DNA of 64,000 nucleotides, taken from NCBI GenBank assembly GCA_025331565.1, contig JAFREQ010000012.1:8484501-8548500 (forward strand). The letters run 5' to 3'. Position numbers and translations under genes: made by a program. Below, piece by piece: positions 37,501 to 49,631 of the stretch (within the stretch, counting starts at the first letter, position 1; each line of letters opens with the position of its first letter). The notes beneath the pieces were generated by a model. That model ran no database searches. It saw only the letters and a list, made by a program, of their open reading frames with translations, and had not been told where the DNA came from. Source of the stretch: Holacanthus passer. Lineage: Eukaryota > Chordata > Actinopteri > Pomacanthidae.

Positions 37501-40500
37501 TGTCCACTGGGTGTCTCCTGGTCCTCATTATAGCTTTCCATTATAAGGACATCAGGGTGAGTTTGCCTTTTCCCCTTTGTTTCCAACAGTTTGGACGCCC
37601 TCGCTGTGATGTGCCGAGTGTGAGCCCGTGTGTGTGTCTGTGTGTGCATGCATAGGAGCGTTGTTGATGTTCAGGGCTCGACCTGCCATATTTTGTGCAT
37701 CACTTTTTATACCAGTTTTGTTTGTTCCAGATTAGCGTGAACAGAATGATACTTTGTCAGAGACACTTGAGGGCAATAGTTTTAGAAAGAGCTCTCGGTC
37801 CACTGATGGTAGCCTCAACACTGATTATCTGTGGTGTATTTGCTGTATGTGTGCAAAAAAAAACCTGGACGAAAGCCTCCGCCCACGCAGCATGCACGGT
37901 GTTGCAGCTGCGATATTTTTTCCAATCCACATGGCTCGCTGCCGTTGTGTGTGAATTCAATATACATGAAGGGATTTGGTTGAAATTAAACAGAGTAAGC
38001 ATTCTTTCATTTGCCCTCATACACACTCACAGCATGCACATTTAATAAAGTGTAGTAATACATACTGACTATAACTACCTTTCAGGGCTCAAAGTGTTTT
38101 TTTACTGTTTAAGGTCGGGCTGGTTTTATACTCTCACCTACAGTGTTTTCAGTTTGGTTGCAAGTCATATGCATCAGATACAAGTGGGGCCCCTGCAAAT
38201 GTGAAGAGGAGATAAAGGAGGGCAGCTTCAGGGTGGAGACGAACACAGGCAGTGTTCAGCGATGTCTGATGTAGCTTTAATTCTTTGGTGTCAGAGGTGG
38301 CAAACTAAATCAAGACAAGAACATCAACATGCCTCAAGTCTCAATCAGTGGAGCAAAGCGAGGAGGAAGTTCTGAGGATATTGACCTGCTTAATTTCCTT
38401 TACCTTCTTGTACAAACTGAGTCACAATAAAGCTCCTGAATAAGCAAGATGCCCAGTATTTAAAATGAACACAGTCTTACTTGCATGTGAACTACTCACA
38501 GATTTCTGGTGGATACCTGTGGTTTTATATCTGCCACATCTTTAGAGGCTCTTATCACAGCCTGTTACAAACATTGCGTACTATAGATGACCATGTCTTT
38601 ACATTTTTAAATCTTTTCTTCTTTTGCATATGCTTGCATGCAACCTAATGGGATTCAGTTTAGCTTTGTTTGCTTTACCTTCTAATGTGATTCTAATGCA
38701 CCGTTGTCCAGACAGTATTATTAAATCTTTGGACGCCAAGGTTTAATGAAACAGTCATATCATAAAGATAACTGGTGCAACAAAACAGGGAGCTGCTTGG
38801 TATGATATTATCATCAACTAATATTGCTCAATAAGAGTCGAAATTGGAGCCACTGAGAGAATATCATATTTTATATATATCAGTTTCAATGACAAACAAA
38901 TCAAAGAGGATTTATCCCTTATCCCTTAGAATGTCTTAACATATTAGCATTAAAATGCAACTGTATTTTCACTTGTTTCCATCTCCATCAGCGCTTTTGT
39001 CATGTTTTTCTTCTCTCACTCTCTCTCTCTTTACTTTCCTCCATCTTTCAGCTGTTCATCATTGACCACAACCAGGTGGACTGGCGTATTGCCATGACCA
39101 GCCACAGGGTTTTTGTGATCACTCTGGAGTTGTTAGTCTGTGTCATCCATCCCGTTGGCGCATACGGGGAGGCGAGCCCCTCCAACTCGTCTTCCTCAGC
39201 GCCACCCTGCATTTCCAGCCACCACAGCGGGGCCCCGATGGACATGGAGCTGCTCTTATCAATGCTGATGTTCCTCCGCTTGTACTTGGTGCACAGGACC
39301 ATCCTGCTGCATAGCAAAGTGCTGCTGAGCGCCTCCTACAGGAGCATCGGCTCACTCAACAACATCAACTTCACCTTCCGCTTTGTTCTCAAGGTACTGA
39401 TGAACAAATACCCGGGGCGCACGCTGCTGGTCTTCATCCTCTTCTTCTGGCTCACTGCGTCCTGGATGCTTAGTCAGTGTGAGAGGTAGGGAAGAGAACT
39501 GCATGGGTGTAATCAAAACTGTACTAACACTAGCAAACAAATTCTACATCTACAGGTGACACGGGAAAAACCAACATAAAGTATTTTAGTGTGATGATGG
39601 TGGTGAAGAACACTGTGTTCCAAAATCTCTCATAAGTGTTCATTTGGGTTGAGATCTGGTGACTGCAAAGGCCACAGTATATGATTCATGTTATTTTCAT
39701 AAAGCTATTCATTGGCCCCTTGTGCCCATGGGATGGGGGCAGTGTCATCCCGGAAGAGACCACTCCCATCCGGATAGAAATGTTCCATCGTAAGAGAAAA
39801 TTGATCACTCAGAGCAACTTTGTATTGAATGACAGTGACCCTTCCCTCTAAAGGGACAAGTGCACCCAAACCAAATCAAATAGATTGAATTAGTGTTTAA
39901 AACTTAAACTCAACTTAAGATTTCATCAGTCGGCAAAAGTAATGTTACTTTGATATGTCAGAATCTTTGCTTGATTCTTTCTAGTTGTACGAGGGGGCCA
40001 TCCCTGCTCAACAAATATTGGCTGGGCTCAACATGTAGAAAAAGTCACAGCAGAAAAAAACTTTTGCTTTTCACAATAATCACAATAATCACTAAAGTTC
40101 CTTATTTTTTTAATGAAAGTGAACATTAACTACACTCACTACACTGAATCATGTATTGAGCAAGTAAGTTACTGCCCAAAGTATATTAACTTTTCATTTC
40201 TTTTATTGAAAGACTCATTTTCAGTGATTGGAGACTTTTGTGAAAAATGTCTCTAAATGGTATTTCGTAGTACTCTATTATACAGTAAACAATGATGTAC
40301 AGAGTACCTGCACTAAAGCATTTTATGATTGCTTTTATTGTAAAATTCAGTGTTTTATTGTCTTTCAGAGGTGCCTACACACACACAAACACTGCAGCTC
40401 TGCCTGTTACTATCTCCCCCAAGCTTCCACTCCCCGTCACACACATGCACATAAAAAAACCCCCAAAATGTTTGGTAGTTTAACATTCCTCCTCAAACCT

Positions 40501-43500
40501 TGATGGTCAATTTGACTTTCCTGTTCTGAATGGATTTCTAATAACTGATTTGATAGTCATGATATTCTATTTTGTTACTCTAACAAATTGCTCTTTAACG
40601 TGAGCCAACTAAACGTCAGTCTTATCCTCTGCAGTGTGTGAACAGCGTGAGGTCATTTGTTCCTTTGAACCCTAATGGGAGGTTTTGCCTTCAGTTGAAC
40701 ATGTCTCAGTCTTGTATGTTTTGATTTGTCAGAGGTAATAAAAGAGCTCATGATTGATAGCTGATAAGACTAGCAAACCTTTTAACACTGAACTGTTGCA
40801 CCAGCCGTTTGCTATATCAGTCGTTTACAACATGCAGGAGACAGATGAGCGCTCACACACTGTGCGACCTCTTTGTGCGGTTTCTGCCAAGTTTACACTG
40901 GACTTGTGCTTTTTGATGTTTTCCAAGTTTACACAGGGACCCACTTCTTTTCTTCCTCACTGCTGCAAGCACCAGCTCTGATAAGACAGTTGGATTAACA
41001 GACAACACCTTTATCAAACTCACACCACAGAACAATGGGTTGGGTTTCAGCATCAGGTTAACTCTTTATGTTACAGGTCCCAAAGGAACTGCTATTATGT
41101 ATGACTGTAATCGTAAGAAGGTTCCTGATAAGGGCAATGCAATTTGGTGCAAATTATGGGGAAATGGATTGTTGGGAATGAGAAATAATCTGTACACTTC
41201 TAATGAGTTTATTTTAATTAATTACATGTGTAACCTAAGGATTCTTGAAGCCAGGGCATAGTAAGTTGAACATAGTCGACATGTGTATAGGGTGTTGTGA
41301 TATCATGATATGGAGAAGGAAATCATACATTTGTCTACCATCCAGGTTTTTGTCACGCCTTTTGTGATAGTTATCGTTTTAATATTTTTAGTAACATTAG
41401 GACACTGCAGGTATTTTTGAGCAGGACTGTTTTGTGGCAAAATTAGATTTGCACAGGATGAACGTAATGAGGTATTTTGATTTGTCAGGTATTTCATTTG
41501 CTGGACTAACGATACCCATCTGGTAGTTTTGTCCATAAACATATTGATCAATTCATTAATTTTCCAGAAAACTTTCTTCATCAAAACAAATTCAGTATTG
41601 ATATTTCAATATAAGATTACATATGCCAAGAAGATTTTATCTATCACCCATATAAAATGAATGAATTAATAATGAATATGTATGAATATTTCATTTGTTT
41701 TAAATGGAGCAGTTCTTTCACAGCGATGCCTCTGGAAAGCAACATTTGCTTATGAACTCAGCGCAACTAACTAAACTTTAACAGCTGTCTTCAGGACTTT
41801 GTCTCTGTTTTCTTTCAGTACATACTGAATGACAAAGTTATTTCAAGGAAACCTCCAAGGAAATTATCAGGAAATTGCAGAGCCCTAAAATAAAAAGTTA
41901 CTGGCATCAGATTAGAAATGGTGATGTTTAAGTAGAACATGGTTATGTATACAGAGGTTGAAAATGGTTTTCAGTGTTTAGATTTAAGATGGTTGGGGTT
42001 GTATAAAATTTCATTATGGTTTTGTTCATGTTGACAATGTGGCCGGGACTTTTGTCTTTGCCCGTGAATACAATGGGATCCATACGAGTGCATTTAAAAT
42101 TTTTGCTACGACAGTCTCAGCCCTACTTTCCTTCCCTGCAGGAAGACACAAGAGTCGACAGGCTACATGGACACGGCTCTGTGGCTCATAGCCATCACCT
42201 TCCTCACAGTGGGCTACGGAGATGTGTCGCCCAACACCACCTGTGGCAAGGCCGTGTGTCTCTTCACTGGAGTCATGGTAACTTTACTCAGAGGTCACTT
42301 TTTGACAAAATGCAGGCTAATACTTAAGAAACTGAAGATTTGAAAACAGTTGCGTGCAAGTGCTAAAGAAATCACATGCACCTGCCTGCATATTGAAGTA
42401 TATAAAACTCACACTCATACTTGTTGAGGCATTCATTTTATTTCATTTCAAGTTCACTTTCAAGGCCTCTTATCATAAAATAAATTTGGCAGCACAGCAG
42501 CGGTGGTTTGAACACAAAAGACATTTACACTCGGTGTGATTAACACAAAGAATGGAGACGCCTTATCTTTGTTTCATTTCAGTATTTGTTCCTAACCAGA
42601 CTGCCTGACATTTGTCTGAGTGGACTACCAGCTTGATAAGACGCTGAAACAAGATGTTCTGTTGCTGTTCTTTTCATTCCCATTTCATTTTGTTTTGCCG
42701 TGTTGTTTCTGTTTGGGCCCATTTTCCCCCGACCCACACTATTCATCAATTTCGTCTTCTTCTGCTCCTTTCCCTTGTCTTCTTTTTTATACCATTTGAG
42801 TCTATCCATTTCTATTCCCGTCTGATTTGTTCTATTTTATTGCCTTCTGTTCTGCTCCATATTGTTCTGCTCTGATCTTTTCCGTACTGTTCCTTATCAT
42901 CCTCTCTGGTCTGTTTCATTCCCTCTCATCTCATTATGTTCCATTGCAACAACTCTTCCCCCATTTTTCCTATTTACTTTTTACCATTTCATAACGGGTC
43001 AGTTCAGCTTGGTTTACTTCTCTCCTGGACCTTTCATGTTCCATCCATTCCTATTCTGCACTGCTCCTCTAGTTATCTTGGATGCATTAGAGCTCTTCTG
43101 TCCGGCTGCACACCCTAGCGGTGCTGACAGACCTGAATGCCTCCGTTCCCTTGTGTGTGTGTGTGATTTAGGTCCCAGCTGTAAATTAAGGACCTTGGTG
43201 GTACCAGGCGCTCACATGAAAACACTGAGGGAGGGAAACTGTCTGCATGCAGTGGGTGCTGTGCAGTCCACACAGAACATCTGTATGGAGCATGATGTGT
43301 CTGCTGAGTGATAACATTATTCCGCTGCACTCACTGACTTCTGTCCTCATCATACCTTGTGGAGATATTGTAAAATACGTCACACTGGAGGTTAAAATTT
43401 GCATTATAGAATAAAATGCATTTAAATTAATTAAATTATCCCAGAGTGAAAGTAGATAAAGCAGTTAAAATTATTTGATTACACTGTACTGTTTTTTGAT

Positions 43501-46241
43501 TACAGCAAGACAGTAATGTGGTTTTTATGGTACTACAAAGGAGTGGCAAAAAGGTGGAAAGTAGGGTCAGAAATAGAGATGGAGGCTACAAGAGTTACGA
43601 AGAGCTACAGTAAGTAAAATAAACACAAAGAGTGAGGAGTGGGTGTGTGTTTTAACAGGCAGTAGACTGTGGCCTGCCTCACCTCTGCTGTGCTTAATTC
43701 CTGTACAAGCAGATAAGAGTCGCCGCCTCGGTTCTGGATGTGGGCACAAATCCGGTTTAGACACCTCTGTGACAGAGTGGAAAACAATCTTTTCCCTCTC
43801 TCTTTCTCCATCTGCCTTGTTTTTATAAGCTTCCCCCCCACCCCCCCTTATAAGGGAAAACTTTCCACCATATCCATTTTTAGGTGGTTTATTGCCTTTG
43901 GCACCACTACAACAGGAGGGTATGCCAACCTGTGCCAGTGATTTGGAAAAAAATAAATTTCCTTCTCCCATCAGGGCAGTTCTGAGAGCCAGTCACTGGG
44001 GCTCTCACACCTGTAATATGGCTGAAAGCTTCTATGGTCAGCAGTTTTGCTTCACTTCAGCCATAACTCAATTTGCAGCTGTGTTCAGGGGTTGACGACA
44101 CTGTTTGCATGCCATCGCTGTGTGTGGATGGATCCAAGGAAAGAGTACCTCCTAGGTTTAGATGGTGTAATGATAGATATTTTGTGGCTGTTGGAAGTAT
44201 AAATTTACTCTGGTTTGTGTTTTTCATGCTCTTGCTTGACCTCTCCTTCTTTCCCTCTATTTCTAATGCCAGCTGAGAAGAGGCGAACAGGTAAAAACTG
44301 GTTATCTTCTATCATTATCCCTGTTGGACACGAAATCAGCGAAGTGTTTTGTCTGTGTTTCCGATGACGTGTCTTTTTGTGCGACTATGTGGATGTGATT
44401 CGCTCTTCACCATCGTTCTGTAGTTCCCTGTCCAGCAATAGCACAAAGCTATTCTCAGAGGAAACCAGCACTATAGCAGTGCCACAGAGGCCTGTGTTTA
44501 ACCATTGAACTCTCTGTATAAATATATCTTTGATTTATTGGACGAAACCATATGAGGTATGAAGATCAACATTCAGTTTTCTGAATAAGTGCCTTCCCTT
44601 GAGGGGAATGGTGGAACAAAACACACAAGACTCTATTGACTGTTGAGGATTTAGACAAGCTTAAAATCAGACTGTGAAAGTTTACATCAGTTTCTCTCGA
44701 GCTCTGCCGTGTTGATGTGACTACAGTATTCAGGATCAATCTTCAGTGCTTACATGATTATTGAGAGACTGTTGAGAAGACAAGCAGATGGTAAGTATGT
44801 CAGTAACCATGCCAGCATGTGTGTGTGTGTGTGTGTGTTGGGTTTCAGGGTGTAGCCTGCACTGCCATGCTGGTGGCAGTTGTTACCAAGACGCTGGCGT
44901 TGAACAAAGGAGAGAAACATGTGCACTTCTTCATGCTGGACATCCAGATCTCAAAAAGGGTAAGAGCAAAGTACATTATTCAGCAAACGTGTATGATAAT
45001 ATTATAGTTTACATTATGAAAACACTGTACTACAAGATACCAACTCACAGATTTGGGATTTATTCTTTGCAGCACTTTGACCATTTTCTTCATCAGAAGC
45101 ATGACTTTTGGATGTACATGCATGACCATTTCCGCTTGCAGTTTAGCTCTTATCCTTTGCATCACTCTGACAGACTTCATCTGATAAGTGTTACTTCAAA
45201 GACAATACATTTTGGCACGTTTTGGCCCATTTACTAGAAATCTTGTGTACTTTGTGTTACTGCAAAACATGCTGTAATGTTCCAGATTTTTTAATGTACC
45301 TTCCCTCTAATTTCTGTATGAAAATCAGCTTGCAGGAAACTTGAAACTTGTTTAAATTCGGTAATCCATCACAATGAACACCATGTCTGTGTTTATTGTT
45401 GTCAAAGTCGCTGGAACGTTGCGTGGTAATGCAGCTGTAAGTGCAGAATGATTTGAAAAGCCTGCACTGCATTGGCAGACAACAACATAACTCAATAAAA
45501 AAAACTTTGGTATGCTTTGGAAAATGGTTGGCAGTAATGTCAAATATGTTATTTATATTGAATGGGCCAAAAGATGTAAAATTGTGGTGGTTTAAAAGAA
45601 AACCACCACAAAGCAGAAATCAGCAATTTTTGCTTTAGGATATAATAAAAATAGTCTTTACATGCAATTATTAACAAATTAAGAGCTCAATATAGATCAG
45701 ATTCACTCTTAACTTCATCATCACAGGCTCTCAACCCAAAGACAAAGACATACGGATCTACGTTAAAATGTCCAATATAAAATGTAAGAAATGGGTGTTG
45801 GATTTTTACATTTGAAGGTTCTCTAATGGGAGTGTAATGGGCTCTTACATTTGCGGCATGTTTGTGATAATATTTATCTTCTAATCAAATAAACTTCCCC
45901 TCAGAAACATTTAGTAAACAGTCAGCCTCTGTTTCTGCAGTGTAGCAAGACAAATAAGAGTGATGATAAAGCGGATGGAGCTGTCAGGGTGGAAGCGTCA
46001 CTACTTTCCGTGTCGCATGCATGTTTTGGTTTTTGAGTCTTATTATAATTATTTTTTTCCTTAAAGCAGAGGATGGGACAGTGTGGGAAAAGGGGAGGGA
46101 GATGAGGTCTGCCAAACTCTTTATAGCATTTTCAAGGCGTCAAACAGAGGAAATCATCTGATCTGTCAGGAAAGACGCTTGTGCCAGTTCAGGACCGTGC
46201 AAGAACGGGCAGGAAACCGGTTGAGCTTACGTGTGTCTGTT

Positions 46242-46284
<43 letters not shown>

Positions 46285-49200
46285 AAGGGGCTCGTGGAGG
46301 ACTTACTCTATTTGTAGACTTGGCCAAGATTAAAATTTAAAAACTTACAAGGAAACGTTACCATAAAGCCATAAAACTGTCTTATGAATATACAAAAATG
46401 TGTAATGATTGACAGAGGTCCTGGAATCTTAGTTTCAGTTTGTTCTTTGTGTGTGTGCAGCGCTACAGCTTCTCACCAAACTAAAAAGCAAAGTGTGACT
46501 GTGGTAGGTGCACCCACCGCTTTGGAGGATACAACCATTTCCTTTCTCCTGGTGGCTGCATCCTGTCACTAGGTGCATCTTTATGCCTTGCTTGAGGTTG
46601 TTCTGGTGTGCGTGTGTGTGTTTTTGTGCGTGTGCGTGCATTCTTCTGAACTATCTGGCACAGTCCAGATTTACACTGATGGGAACAAGGGAAGACATCT
46701 GGATGCAGACACTGACAGCCTCTATTAATAACCCTCACAACAGGGCCAGAGTGACATCATCACAGGGCAGTTACAGTGATTTGTGCAGGAAGACAAACAG
46801 ACGTGAATAGAATCAAAGAGTAAAGTGCAAAAAGGTGATGCTGGAGAAATCCTGCAATGTCTAAACATCACTTTTAGCCTGTCCTTCAAATTCTTGTGTA
46901 TAAATATCTCTGTGAAAATAAGGCCTTCATAGTTCTGTGCTATCTGGAATAGAGGACAGGAAAGACTTTCTGCATTTAATCAGCTGGCTTTGATGGCTCA
47001 TGCTTTACTTCCTGTACTAAAATGATTGACATCTACCATAGTCAAAAATATGATAAGCGCTGTGTGTTTTTGTCAGTCAAGCTTACAAGTTTGATTGACT
47101 TTATCTTGATGGCCTTGTTATCACGCTTCAGCTCCTGGAACCTCCATATCTGCTCAATCGGATGTTTGTGTCTCTTTACCAGATTCGCCACGCCGCTGCT
47201 AATGTGCTGAGGGAATGCTGGCTTCTGCACCGCGCAAACTTGTCAAAGGGCAACCGCGGTGAGCACCGAAGACACCAGAGATGCCTTCTGGAAGCCATCA
47301 GAGTGTGAGTTACTGTATCGCAAAGTGATACCTTCAGGCAGGATGACTGTGTGTGTTTGTGTCTGGGCGAGGGATGTAAGTGGGTGGCGGTTTGTGTGCC
47401 TTACATGTGTATTTTACGGGTCATTAACTTCATGTCAACATGTTTAACCACAGAGTCACAGTTTTTAATGGCTAATTTAGATTACTAATTAGACTTGCTT
47501 GCCTCTTTCATGTGGGCAGGGCATGTGTGAACAAGGGTCCACCCTTTTATTATACAGAATTCAAGGCAAGGTCCTGAGACATGCTGGCAAATAACTTTTG
47601 CTTTTTACAGTATAATTTGGCAGTAATACACAACATATTGTACATCTTTTCTTAAGACGCTCATCAAGGAACAGAACATGGAAACCATTATGTTTTCCAT
47701 TTGTGTCTTCTTGAGCTCATGCTCCTCTCCTAAGAACAAGTGGATTGCACGAGACAGGAAGTCCAGAAGTGTGATTGTATGGTTCATTATCCTGACAACA
47801 GGTTTATGTGTGTGAGTGTGTGTTAGCTGGAAGGGTTGGACTTCCTGCTTGACCGCCACTATAAATAAATACACTGGAAAGTACAAGCAGGAGGAACTTC
47901 CACACCTTGGGATAGAGACCAGTGTGCTGTAATGTGACCATCACTCCATCGCTCTAATGTGTTCAGAGGCTGGCTGCTTGATTGCAATATCGTTTTCCAT
48001 ATGTCTCTTTTGGTGTTTTCAAGATACTAAATTTAGGCCTTTTCCTCCTTTATATGTCAGAAACCTTCTAGCACTGTTTTATACCTATCAAACAAATAGG
48101 ATGACTCCTGCCTGTTGAGTAGTGGAATACTGAATTGTCAGCATATTCATCCACAAATCAGGGGTTCTGTATTGTGCCAGGACTTTTCCATTTGTCCAAA
48201 AATAGGACACTCCATCAATAAAAAAGGCACTTCAAAACTCTTCTTGGAGCCTTCAAACCCTGGATCCTACACACAGTAACTTCATATTGATTTATTTGAA
48301 TAAAATAAATGGCCTTGTATGAAATTACTTTGAAGTGTTTGGAACATTTGGAATAATGGAATTAAAATGCACTTTTGTTTGAAATACTTCCACACAACTG
48401 AGATCTATCAAACCTTTCTCTCTGCACAGATTTCGGCATTTACGCCTCAAACAAAGAAAATTGAGAGATTACGTCAGCGAGATGGTGGACCTCCCTAAGG
48501 TAAACGACAGCTGTCACTGGAAAGTTTTCTACATGTTCCACTGGAAAGACTAATGCCAAATAAGATGACAAAGGTCCCCCCTAAAAACACTCACTACTTA
48601 CATAGACCATTACGCAGTATTTACAGGCTGCTGTTTATCGCTAGGTGTTCAGACACATTAAATGCTTGTTAAAAAATCTCCATAAAATGTCCCAGGATTC
48701 ATTTGTGTCAGGAATTCATAGGCCCAGACAGGTTTTCCATGTGGAATAAACCCAAGATATAAAGACATGACCCAGTGAGAGGCACTAATGTGTACTTTGT
48801 GCATTTTAAAACACATTTTCTTGATTGATTTATATGGAAAACAAGCCCAGTATTTCCAGACTGCAAGTGTAGCTCTTGGTAAGATGACAAAAGTAAACCA
48901 TGCCATGGTCACTTTGCAATCAGTTAGTTAGAGTCTTTTAAGTGAACATGCTGCTCTCTCTCACTGACTGAACACAGCACAGCCACAGCGAGCACACAGG
49001 ACTAAAACAGTAACCAGATTTGTTGATATTGGCTTCTTTTTTTAAAAATGAACTTGCTAAAGGGCCTGCAAAATGTAGTGACACAGTTTGGAAGTTGGCA
49101 ACACTGGGGTTGTTTCGAATCTGCCCCAGTGAGTTGGCTTGAAACTGTCACACATGCACAATATAACAGTGTGTCACCTATAAACTGTCTTTGCATAGAT

Positions 49201-49631
49201 TTGTCAAAGGGGGTATAGCTCAGTGGTAGAGCATTTGACTGCAGATCAAGAGGTCTCCAGTTCAAATCCGGATGCCCCCTGTGAAATTCCCAGATTAAAG
49301 GAATATCTTATCTTGCAAATTTCCCCACTGTGGGACGAATAAAGGTTTATCTTATCTTATTCCAGTAATATTGGGCAGGTTTGTGGCTGTAGCTTGATCC
49401 CACTGCATTTTCCCCCTTGTAAATACAAATATTTTTGCATTGTGTGGCTCATTTCAACAGATGCAGATGATCATGTGCGACCTCAGTGCCAATTGGAATA
49501 ACTCCTATCGGGAGCTGGAGCAGCGTATCCTCTCCATGGAGCAGAAGCTGGACGAGCTGAGTCGCTGTTTCCAACAAACCTCTGAGCTGCTGTCTCATGT
49601 CCTACGTCACCGCAACCCGGAGATCAGGTAA
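31526..49631 (+). CDS. kcnn4: Intermediate-conductance calcium-activated potassium channel KCa3.1 (8 coding exons, 488 aa)
   Basis: Coding exons: 31526-31852, 37461-37556, 39052-39485, 42142-42277, 44849-44959, 47183-47304, 48430-48499, 49461-49631; all GT-AG and in frame. The product is a six-transmembrane K+ channel of the plasma membrane, opened by Ca2+ through constitutively bound calmodulin. S1 is about residues 81-100 and S2 about 113-137. The selectivity filter GYGD (42212-42223) lies in exon 4, and the S6 motif GVACTAMLVAVV opens exon 5. The calmodulin-binding region spans exons 5-8 (HVHFFMLDIQ, HRRHQR, RKLRDYVSEMVDLPKMQM), followed by a short C-terminal coiled coil. S4-S5 and S5 match human KCNN4 closely (LNASYRSIG-type motif as LSASYRSIGSLNNI). 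The N-terminus is about 60 residues longer than the human 427-aa protein and unlike it. The chosen ATG has A at -3. The last codon is AGG followed by TAA; if the terminal 113-nt intron (49628-49740) is removed the codon becomes AGG-TGA, same protein. Synteny with smg9 supports orthology. Confidence 0.95.
34150..34265 (+). repeat. Direct repeat, copy 1 (kcnn4 intron 1)
   Basis: TGTCTGGACTCAAGAAAT followed by AATGATTCAGCAAACAAAAA and a T-rich stretch ending with AGTTTATATTTTAAGTTAGA and AACAATA. It is repeated about 1.7 kb downstream at 35848-35975. Confidence 0.5.
35848..35975 (+). repeat. Direct repeat, copy 2 (kcnn4 intron 1)
   Basis: TGCCTGGACTTGAG, then AATGATTCAGCAAACAAAAA, TTCATTTTTTTTAAAGTTTA and AACAATATA, parallel to copy 1 at 34150. 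The two copies are diverged and differ by small indels. Confidence 0.5.
36490..36615. mobile_element. Short end fragment of the same MITE family, in kcnn4 intron 1
   Basis: AGGCTGCAGCTAACTATTAT, TTTCAATATTGCTTAATCTG and CCAATTAATTGG match the terminal block of the family in inverse orientation. The rest of the element is missing. Confidence 0.5.
39590..39870 (-). mobile_element. Degraded Tc1/mariner transposase fragment in kcnn4 intron 3
   Basis: Read on the minus strand, the segment around 39610-39720 translates to a decayed form of the Tc1 C-terminal block: ILWPLQSPDLNPNEHL, then a stop, EILEHSVLHHHHH. The intact family motif is of the WPSQSPDLNPIEHLW kind. The upstream half (39720-39870) continues the same fossil. 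Stops and indels make it a pseudogene. No inverted repeats were found, so it is truncated. Confidence 0.8.
42650..43060. repeat. T/C-rich degenerate 'TGTTCY' tract in kcnn4 intron 4
   Basis: Irregular repetition of TGTTCT, TTCATT, TCTGTTCTG and TGTTCC for about 400 bases; open frames through it are low-complexity artefacts. Confidence 0.5.
46246..46283. repeat. (GT)n microsatellite in kcnn4 intron 5
   Basis: About 18 perfect GT units. Confidence 0.9.
49209..49280 (+). tRNA. tRNA-Cys (anticodon GCA), possibly the head of a SINE
   Basis: A 72-nt cloverleaf can be drawn: acceptor GGGGGTA/TGCCCCC with discriminator T, D arm GCTC-AGTGGTA-GAGC, anticodon arm TTTGA-CTGCAGA-TCAAG with anticodon GCA at 49241-49243, variable loop AGGTC, T arm TCCAG-TTCAAAT-CCGGA. 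The sequence is very close to vertebrate tRNA-Cys. The T stem has one A-C mismatch, and box B reads AGTTCAAATCC where GGTTCAAATCC is expected. There is no TTTT terminator right after the gene; instead a LINE-like tail follows (49281-49362). It lies in the kcnn4 intron 48500-49460, same strand. A functional gene, a tRNA pseudogene and a young SINE copy all remain possible. Confidence 0.7.
49281..49362 (+). mobile_element. LINE/SINE-type tail directly after the tRNA-Cys sequence
   Basis: The 80 bases after the tRNA contain TTTCCCCACTGTGGGAC, then AATAAAGGTTTATC and short TTATC/TCTTA units, a 3' end widespread in fish retroelements (from memory of such repeats). TATCTTATCTT also occurs at 49304-49314. 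The direct junction of tRNA and retroelement tail suggests a composite SINE of about 150 bp. Confidence 0.5.
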
